A stretch of 64,000 nt of DNA from Trochalopteron elliotii (Eukaryota > Chordata > Aves > Passeriformes > Leiothrichidae), in contig JANPWX010019232.1 in NCBI GenBank assembly GCA_024734555.1, forward strand, positions 99,999 to 163,998, given 5' to 3'. This document shows, one piece after another, positions 56,401 through 64,000 of this stretch. How positions within the stretch are numbered: position 1 is the first letter of the stretch; each line of letters begins with the position of its first letter. The notes beneath the pieces were generated by a model. It made no database searches. It saw only the letters and a list, made by a program, of their open reading frames with translations, and had not been told where the DNA came from. Position numbers and translations under genes: made by a program.

Positions 56401-56574
56401 AGCTCCTCAGGAGATCCAGGGGTGAGGACAGCAGGGCAGAGCTGATCATCACACACTGATCACTCCAAAAACACCCCAGAGGTGAGGAAAAGGGGGAAAA
56501 AAATCAACTCAGATCAGCCAAGGAGCTGCTTGAGCTCTTGGGAGAGGGCCCAGCTCTGGCACAGGGTGCTCAGA
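53451..56574. other. Intergenic DNA, largely unique
   Basis: NN at 54525-54526 marks a gap or ambiguous call. Frames such as 55886-56452 (minus) show no recognisable domains. The A/T tracts at about 55080 and 55251-55267 are simple. Confidence 0.45.
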
Positions 56575-56725
56575 GGAACTGTGGCTGCCCCTGGATCCCT
56601 GGAAGTGTCCAAAGACAGGTTGGAGCAGCCTGGGATAGTGGAAGGTGTCCCTGCTCATGGCACAGAAGGGGACAAAATGGGCTTTTAAATTCCACCCCAA
56701 ACCATCTGATGGTTTTCTGACCCCT
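56575..56725 (+). mobile_element. CR1-like 3' fragment
   Basis: GTGGCTGCCCCTGGATCCCT, GGAGCAGCCTGGGATAGTGG and a degraded end CACCCCAAACCATCTGATGG. Confidence 0.8.
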
Positions 56726-57719
56726 CTGCTGCCCGTGCCCCTCTCTGTCCCTTCCAGCCCTTCTCCTTATCCTTCCACGCCTGTGGAGTGGTTTAACCAC
56801 TTGCCAGTGTTTAAACTGAGCCCAGCAGCCCTCAGCAGCAACAAAAATCCAGTGCAATGTGTTTGTGCACTGACTGCTGATTGCCTGGGTCGGAGGAAAG
56901 TGGGTTAGACTCAGATTATTGCCTTTGTCCACGTTCCTGACCTTTTCCCTCGCATATTGCGTGGCCCGCGGGTGGAGGAAGGAGGATTAAAGGTTAAGGA
57001 ACCTCTCTTGAAAGAGTTAGAATGCCTAAATGTTTAAAATGTTTCCTCTCCCCAGTAATTCCAATCTATATTAAAGCTAAAACCCTTCTGAGAGGTAATA
57101 AAACAGAGCAGTGGAGGAGATCATTGGGAAGATTAGGAAGAAGAGACTTAAGAGCTTTACTCTTGATGCTTCTGGGTTTATACTTTGTTCTTGTTTTACT
57201 CTGTCAATCTCTTCTAGTGTTTCTCCCAGTGATTTTATTGTGTTTTTATGGAGCAGGGATGGTGCTGCAAACTCCCAGGGAAAAGCTTGTTGTCGTTGAG
57301 TGCAGGGGGGAAGAACATTCCTTTGCACATTTTTCGGTGTTCCTGTTATATCTCAAATTTAGAAAGTAACAAGAAGCAGCATCCAGTTTTCATTAATGCT
57401 TCAGGCTTTGGGGGTGGGTTTTTTTGGGTTTGTTTTTTTTGGGTTTTTTTTTTGGCACATATGTTTTCATTTCCAGGCATCCAAAGGAGAGTTGAAATTC
57501 CTCCTCCCCAGCCAGCACTGGAGGACACCAAGACCAGCAGATTCCTGGGATTTTGGTGCCAGGTAACCTCCTTTGTCTGCTTGGGGTTATCCCTAAACCC
57601 AGCAGCAGTGGGAAGCACAGAGATGGGTTTTTTTGGGACAAAGGGTCGTGCTGTGACTGCTTCCCTTATGTGAACGTTCCTCTTGACACAGCCTGGCTGG
57701 TGGCCCACATTAATTTGCT

Positions 57720-57756
<37 letters not shown>

Positions 57757-60177
57757 AAAAAAAAGAGATGATATTCACATTCTTGGAGGAGTTGTGTGTT
57801 CCATCTGGATAGTGCAAACCTGTGAACCCTGTCCAAATATCTCCTTGTTTGGTTTTTGTGCATCTTGTTAGAGAAATATATCCGAGAGCTCCCGAGGCAG
57901 GAGCGTGAGGGCGGCTTGTGCCCATCACAGCCAAGGAATGCCCTTGGGAGCTGCTCCCGTGGAGCACTTGCTCCCTGATTCAATCCCAGCAGCATGGAAT
58001 TCTGCCTGGGATGGCTCACAGGTCGCTGTTGGCAGAAATTCCACAGAATTCCCGTGGAAATGTGTTTTGTCAGCTCGGCTGTGAGCAGGCCTCGGAGTTC
58101 CGGGCCGGGTGCTGGCTGCTGCGCTGGCACTGGGGGGACTGGGGGATGCTAAAAGGCTCCTCTCCCTCTTAATTCCAGGGTTTCTATGGAAACAGATCCT
58201 GAGCAGGAATCGTTCTTCCCTGCTTTTTCTCCTCCTGGTTTCGTCAGTGGGAAAACGTGAAACTTGGGATGAATGCCAGGGCAGGCAGCAGTAGGTGTTG
58301 CTGTGGGAGCAGGATCAGGTCTTTGCTGCTCACGTTTGTCTTCACTTCCAAATCAAAATACGTGGAAATAGGGACTCCAAAAGCTTCAGTTCTTATCTGG
58401 GAGATGATTTGTGAATTTTATTCAAAAAGTGACTCGTGTGATCACCACTTCAGGCAGAGCATTGACACCAGCTAGAAAGGAAGAAAGCTGCAGAGTTTTC
58501 CAGATTTCTCCTTAACCCCCTGACCTGGAGCACCTTGGGTTTCAGGAATAAAACCCCAAACTCTGAGCATTGTGCCATTATGAAAATAAAATATTCTTTT
58601 TGGGAAAGAGAATTTGGATGAAAAGAGTTTGGGGCCTGGCCTGTGTTTGTCAGGGAGATGAAAACCAGCAGCTTTTTGCTGTCTGAGGCATTTGGGTCTT
58701 GTCTTCATCACCACAAGAAGTGCAGGATAAAGAGCTGCAAGCTGGGGGTGAAAGCTGGGAAGAGAAATCCCTCTGCATGACATCAGTGAAGCAGCTTCTT
58801 GGCAATGAAAACTTCAGGAATTGTTTTGCCTTTGGTGATAAACTTGGAAGTCTGGACGTTGAGTGCTTGGCTGGAGAGGGACCTGAACCTCTGGGGGCTG
58901 CAGGACCTGGTGCATCCAATGTATTTGGTGCTTTTGAGTTGTTTCTAGAACTCCTGGTGGTGTCACTCCATGGCACAGCAGGGTCACAGGTTCCACTCTG
59001 CTCCAGGTGTTCCTTGTCTTTGCTCCAAGGTGTCTCCACTAACGCATCACATTTTGTTTCATATTTGTCTTAGCAAATCCATCAGGCCCAGCTATCCCAG
59101 CACCCGGCAGAAATGAGGAATAAACTCCAATAATTTAGGTTGTTGCTGGTCAAAGTGGGCCAAACCTCTGGCGGCATCCAGAGAGGTGGGAGTGAAAAGG
59201 GAAGGAGGATGGTGAGCACATGGACAGATTAAATCCCAGACTAAACAGGAGAGTTTCTCACAGGTTGGCTTGGGGATAATTCTCTTTTTGGGAGATTACT
59301 CCTCTCTGTGGTGTTCAGGGACAAAGAACAGAGCTCAGGGAGATGATCTGTCCTGTTACCTGTGACAGGAGGGAGAACTGGCCTTGACCTCCTTGTCACC
59401 TTGAGAAGGGAAAGCAAAACTGTCCAAGGATTTTGTGGTTTTTCCCAAATCTCCCCATCCAGAGGCAGGCTGGAACCCCTGATGGGATCTAAGCTGGGTG
59501 TAACTTAGGTTCAGCACCTTGTCATGGTCTTCTTCAACAGCCAGCTCTGCTCTGTGTCCCTGGTCCCATCCTCTCAGATCAAAGGGAGACTTCACTAGAA
59601 AACTCTGTTCTGCTTTGTTCACACAGAAAAGAAAGAGTTAAACGTTCTCTTTTTTTTTCTTTTTTTTTATAAGGGCATGCCTTGCTGTAAGTTTTGGTAT
59701 TTAAAATTAATGAAGAAAATGAGAAAATAATGTGGCTCGGATTACTCCTCCTCAGCTGTTTTGCTTTTTCTGGCAAATTGTTCCTTGTAGACGTCTGGCA
59801 TTTTATTTCTTTTTGGGATTTTTTTTTTTTTAAGCACTGACATCTCTCATCATGCTCTATATAACTCTTTCTTGGGAATTATGTGACGGGTGGCTGGCCC
59901 CTCATTCCTGGTCCTGCTCCTCAGGGCATCCTTTTCCAAAGCCCTTCTCCCCTTCTTCCTTCCCTCCTCCAACCTGTGGGCGTCTGACTCAGAGAACTGG
60001 AGACTCATTCTGGAGTTTTCACGTGTAACTTCTCATTAATTAACTTGTGACTCAACATGTTCACGTTAGAAAAGATGGAATTTGCAGTTTTGCTCTTGCT
60101 TTCCCTTTTTTTGGTGCCTCAAGGGTGCGTGGTAGAATTCCTTTGGAGACAGTAACATTTGTGGGATAGATCAAATT
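56726..60177. other. Intergenic DNA with a long poly(A)
   Basis: A run of 33 A lies at 57721-57753. Frames at 57022-57369 and 57666-58130 have no recognisable domains or splice structure. No gene is called. Confidence 0.45.
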
Positions 60178-60318
60178 GTGGTTGCCCCATCCCTGGAAAT
60201 GTTCCACATCAGGTTTGGAGCAACTTGGTCTAGTGGGAGGTGGTCCTGCGCAGGGCAGGGGCTGGAATGGGATGGTTTCAAGGTCCACTTCCACCCAAAC
60301 CAGTCTGTAATTCTCATT
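60178..60318 (+). mobile_element. Degraded CR1-like 3' fragment
   Basis: GTTGCCCCATCCCTGGAAAT, GTCTAGTGGGAGGTGGTCCT and AAGGTCCACTTCCACCCAAA are recognisable though diverged. Confidence 0.65.
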
Positions 60319-60514
60319 ATTGGGCTAAAGAAGGTTCTGGCACTGGAGCCAGGCTTGACAGGAAAAGATCTGGAAGCAGCGAGGTTCTTGCATGAGTGCA
60401 GCTACAGTGGTGGGAACTCCTCTGCCCATATTGGCCTGTTCAGCAGGGTTGGCCATGCTCCCCAAATTCTCCAGGTCAAAATCCAGGCACTGAGCTGGCT
60501 GTTCCAGTGTGGTT

Positions 60515-61360
60515 GAGTTGGACATCTTCCATCACGTTGGACTGAGTGTCTTCCATCACGTTATGGTGGGCATCTTTCATCATGGTGGGTTGGGCATCTT
60601 CCATCACATTGGGTTAGGTGTCTTCCATGACATTGGGTGTCTTCCATCGCATTGGGTTGGGCGTCTTCTCTCAAACTGGATGTCTTCCATCATATTGAGC
60701 ATCTTCCATCATGTTGGGTTGGGCATCTTCTCTCAAATTGGGCATCTTCCATCATACTGGACATCTTTCATCATATTGGGCATCTTCCATCACGTTGGAT
60801 TGGGTGTCTTCCATCACATTGGGTATCTTCCATCATGTTGGGTTGGGCGTCTTCTCTCAAAGTGGACATCTTCCATCATATTGAGCATCTTCCATCATGC
60901 TGGGTTGGGCATCTTCTATCAAATTTGGACATCTTCCATCATATTGAGCATCTTCCATCACGTTGGGCATCTTCCATCATGTTGTGTGTTTTCCATTATG
61001 TTGGGTTGGGCATCTTCCATCACGTTGTGTGTCTTCCATTATGTTGGGTTGGGGGTCTTCCATTACTTTGGGTGTCTTCTACCATGTTGTTTGGGTGCTT
61101 CCATCATGCTGGGCTGGGTCTTCCATCAGGTTGGGTTGGGTGTCTTCCATCATGCAGGGATGAATCTTCCGTCATGTTGAGTTGGGTCTTCCATCAGGTT
61201 GGGTTGGGGGTCTTCCATCATGCAGGGATGAATCTTCCATCATGTTGAGTTGGGTCTTCCATCAGGTTGGGTTGGGGGTCTTCCATCATGCTGGGCTGGG
61301 TATTCCATCAGGTTTGGTTCGTGGTCTTCCATCGCATTGGGTTGGGCACCTTCCATCAGC
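60515..61360. repeat. Minisatellite with CTTCCATCATGTTGGG units
   Basis: About 40 irregular units of 15-30 bp built from CATCTTCCATCA, .GTTGGGTTGGGCATC and GTCTTCTCTCAAA. Higher-order blocks of about 60-75 bp (with CATGCAGGGATGAATC) occur at 61140-61300. Open frames of up to 223 aa here are artefacts. Confidence 0.93.
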
Positions 61361-63027
61361 GATGGGTCCAAATTCCCACATGTCCCACATACAGAAGGTC
61401 CAACCCCTCCAGCTGCCAGACTTGCAAATGAGGAGGTGCTAACGAGCGTGGAGGCTCCTGGCAGCAGCTCCTCAGTTCTCCTGAGGTTTGGGAAGTGCTG
61501 GGGGGTCTGGACACCACCTCCATCGGAGCAGGGCAGGGCAATGGTGACCATCCCAGAAGGAGACATTTCCAATGGATTTGTCCCGTGCCTACAGCCACAT
61601 TTGTGCTCCTCAGAGAGAGCCTCCCTCATTGTGAACTTTAAATGCCCATAAAACCCCCAGGTTTCTCTTTCTTCCACTTTGCACTTTAGGAACGGTTGGA
61701 AAACTGAAGGAAAAATTTGTTTAACTGAAGCAATTGAGTTGAGCATCCAACTGCAAGCCCAGGGCCAAACCTCTGACAGTGAAAACAACTCCAAACCCTC
61801 CTGCACCCAAATAAATCCCATAAAAGTTCCAGAGTTAATCTTTAACTTGAGCTTGCAGGATTGGGGTTATTAAAGTTATTAAAATCCAGTTGTTGGAGGG
61901 CTGGGGGACTCAGTAAAGGAATCTGTGGCTCAGGGAGGAATTTTGCCTGGGGGGGATTTCCTGGTTAATGCAGCTGTTGACTGGCAAATTGCTTTGCTGG
62001 GATGTTTCCACATGGAATTGCTGCTGCTGCTGCTGGAGGTGGGAAAAACTCCCAATAATTCAACCCCTGTGTGGGATTCAGGCTCCTGGTGCACTGTCCC
62101 AGCAATAAATATTAAACCTGGATTTGGGATGGGATTTCAGCGTGGCCTGTTGGCTCCTCTTCCCTCATCCATCTCCAGGCTGGAGGGGTGGGCTGCAGGA
62201 TGCTACTCTCCTCTCCTTATCCATTTTCCCTCTCCTTATCCATTTTCCCTCTCCTTATCCATATTTCCTCTCCTTCCATTAATCATTCTAATGGCAAACT
62301 GGGGGGAAAGGAATTTAAAAGTCCTTATTTATCTGTAGGAACATGTCAGAACCAGAGCCAGCTCTGCCCCACAGTGCATGGGGGGTGGAAAGACTCTGGA
62401 TTTTGGGATCTGGGGGATGAAAGATCCCACACTACTCTGAGTCTGCAGGGAAGTGACTTTCCAGGGTCACAGAGTGCTGGATTCATTCCTTTGAGAGCTC
62501 TAAACCCTCTTTGCAAGGGGCACGTTTGAGTTATGAGTTGTAACTCCACTGAGTCCCCACGTCTGGGCAGAAATGATCCCCCAGCTCATTGTAAATGCAG
62601 GCAGGCCTGCAGTAAATGGGATTCAATTAGCAGGAAAAAGCTTGGAAAACCAGAGTTTCTTTGCAGTTAGGAAGGCTGGAAGAGGGGGAAGAGGGCAAGC
62701 TTGGGGTTGCTGAGCCAGACCTGGTGCCTGATTTGTGCTGCACTGGGGAAGCTGCTCTGGTTTGTATTAAATTTTAGATTATGTAAGGTTGGAACTTGAG
62801 TCTGACTGCTTTAACTTGTACCAGGCTGAATTGGGAGTCCCAGCTCTGATAACTTTAAGCATTTCTTGCTAGGCTGCAGAGCACTCTCCTGTTAGACAGG
62901 AGATGTCACCTGGTAATCTTTCCCTTCATGAGAAAATTAATCTATTAAACCAAAGGTTTTCACTATAAAAATGTATTTAATGTTATTTTTTCAGTGGACA
63001 ACAAGTTTTTTCAACCTGCCTACCACT
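61361..63027. other. Intergenic DNA, nothing recognised
   Basis: A short repeat (CTCTCCTTATCCATTTTCC, three copies) lies at about 62207-62273. No gene was recognised. Confidence 0.45.
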
Positions 63028-63188
63028 GCTGTGGCTGCCTCATCCCTGGAAGTGTCCAAGGCTGGGTTGGACAAGGGCTTGGACAACCTGGGATAGTGGA
63101 ACATGTCCCTGCCCATGGCAGGGGTGGAGCTGGATGGGCTTTGAGGTTTCTTCCATCCTAAATCATTCCATGATCCTATGATTTGGAG
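63028..63188 (+). mobile_element. CR1-like 3' fragment with an octamer-like end
   Basis: GTGGCTGCCTCATCCCTGGA, AGGGCTTGGACAACCTGGGA, GGAGCTGGATGGGCTTTGAG and the end TCATTCCATGATCCTATGAT. Confidence 0.85.
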
Positions 63189-64000
63189 TTTTCACTGAAA
63201 ACACAAGCACTCCCAGCCAATACTTTTCATAAACTCCAAAGTAATTTCATTTTTTAGAAGGCCTTTTCTGAGAGGAGAAAAAAAAAAACAAACATTGGAA
63301 GAGCTTTGCTGGCTAAAGCTGAGAAAAAGTCTGTGTTCCTTAATTCCCTTTATAGAAATGTGTTTAGTTCCACAAATGCAAAGGTGCTGCAGGTGTGTGA
63401 GGGGGTGATAAGTGCTGTTCACACACTCAGCGAAGCAATGTGGAAATAAATGACCATATTCCCCATGATTTGAGACTCCTGAAGGATTCCTTATGGGAAG
63501 GAAACAGCCAGTCCAAACAGACTCAGCCCTGAGCTTGTGTTTAATGGATGAAAGTCTCCAAAGTGCTCAAAAGCGTGGCAGGAAAAGGCAAAATCCAGGT
63601 TTGAACGGAAAAGTTCCCACTTTGCAGCCAGGAATTGTAACAAATATTGCACAGTGCTGCTTTCCTTCCTTTTCCCATCGTGTCCAGGCTGCTGCTGTGA
63701 TGGATGCACCTCATTCCCAGGAGGAGAGCATCTCCAGCAGGAATGCAATCCCCCCCCACCCCCAGTTATTGGCAGAGCACAATCATTAGGCTGATTTTCC
63801 TCCATAATGAGGTGTTGTGGAGTAGAGCTCCATCGAAAAGCCTTTAAATAATGTTAGCATTGAATATAATAACCTTCCAGGGAAATCAAATCCCTCGCTG
63901 CCTCTGGTTTCTCTGCCTCTTGAAAGGGAATCAATTTTCTTTGCCTGATGGCTTTCCCCAGCACTTAACATGGATGGGGGAAGGCACTCATTGTGAGGGT
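63189..64000. other. Intergenic DNA to the window end
   Basis: Overlapping short frames at 63491-63805 have no recognisable domain. No repeat was seen. Confidence 0.4.

Noticed and set aside
57022..57369. 115-aa plus-strand frame with a hydrophobic middle
   Set aside because: No known domain, no splice context and no relation to neighbours; likely chance.
57666..57771. Possible processed retrocopy ending in A33
   Set aside because: No recognisable coding sequence precedes the poly(A) and no target-site duplication was seen, so a simple A tract is the safer reading.
60509..61248. Plus-strand frames of 203-223 aa (IFHHVGLGVFHH)
   Set aside because: Translation of the CTTCCATCATGTTGGG minisatellite.

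Overview
The window is nuclear DNA from a bird, most likely a songbird. It holds two intron-split vertebrate genes in the convergent LYPD6 / MMADHC order known from other vertebrates. Short 3' fragments of CR1-type LINEs, some ending in the avian ATTCTGTG-like octamer repeat, and small solo LTRs are scattered through it. Almost all long open frames come from tandem repeats and are not genes.

Layout. 1-17.25 kb: intron or upstream DNA of LYPD6, with a short 5' minisatellite, CR1 pieces and LTR remnants. 15.86-27.95 kb: LYPD6 on the plus strand, with four coding exons (17296-17410, 20423-20521, 24058-24188, 25928-26128) that splice cleanly into 181 residues. Six different tandem arrays touch its exon edges. 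26.1-29.4 kb: LYPD6 3' UTR with two more arrays. 29.6-33.0 kb: intergenic arrays. 33.1-49.2 kb: MMADHC on the minus strand, with six coding exons found and many AT-rich arrays in its introns. 48.7-49.5 kb: CpG-island promoter of MMADHC. 49.5-64 kb: intergenic DNA with twin solo LTRs, CR1 pieces and two further arrays.

The most unusual signal is in LYPD6. Several of its arrays contain copies of the exon boundary they adjoin. The array before exon 3 repeats the acceptor and about 35 nt of exon 3 six times in the correct splice phase. The array after exon 2 carries 24-nt microexon-like units with acceptor-like and donor-like flanks, also in phase. The array before exon 1 repeats an acceptor-like sequence found just before the start codon. 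The array after the stop codon repeats the end of the coding sequence.

Two gene-level oddities stand out. The LYPD6 tripeptide that is Asn-Ser-Ile (the LRP6-binding NxI motif) in human is Glu-Ser-Val here. The MMADHC exon that should encode residues 4 to about 52, with the mitochondrial targeting sequence, was not found. Its intron contains an N that probably marks an assembly gap.

Exon coordinates rest on reading frame, splice phase and recalled human LYPD6 and MMADHC proteins; no search was run. Repeat limits are approximate, to about 10-50 bases.
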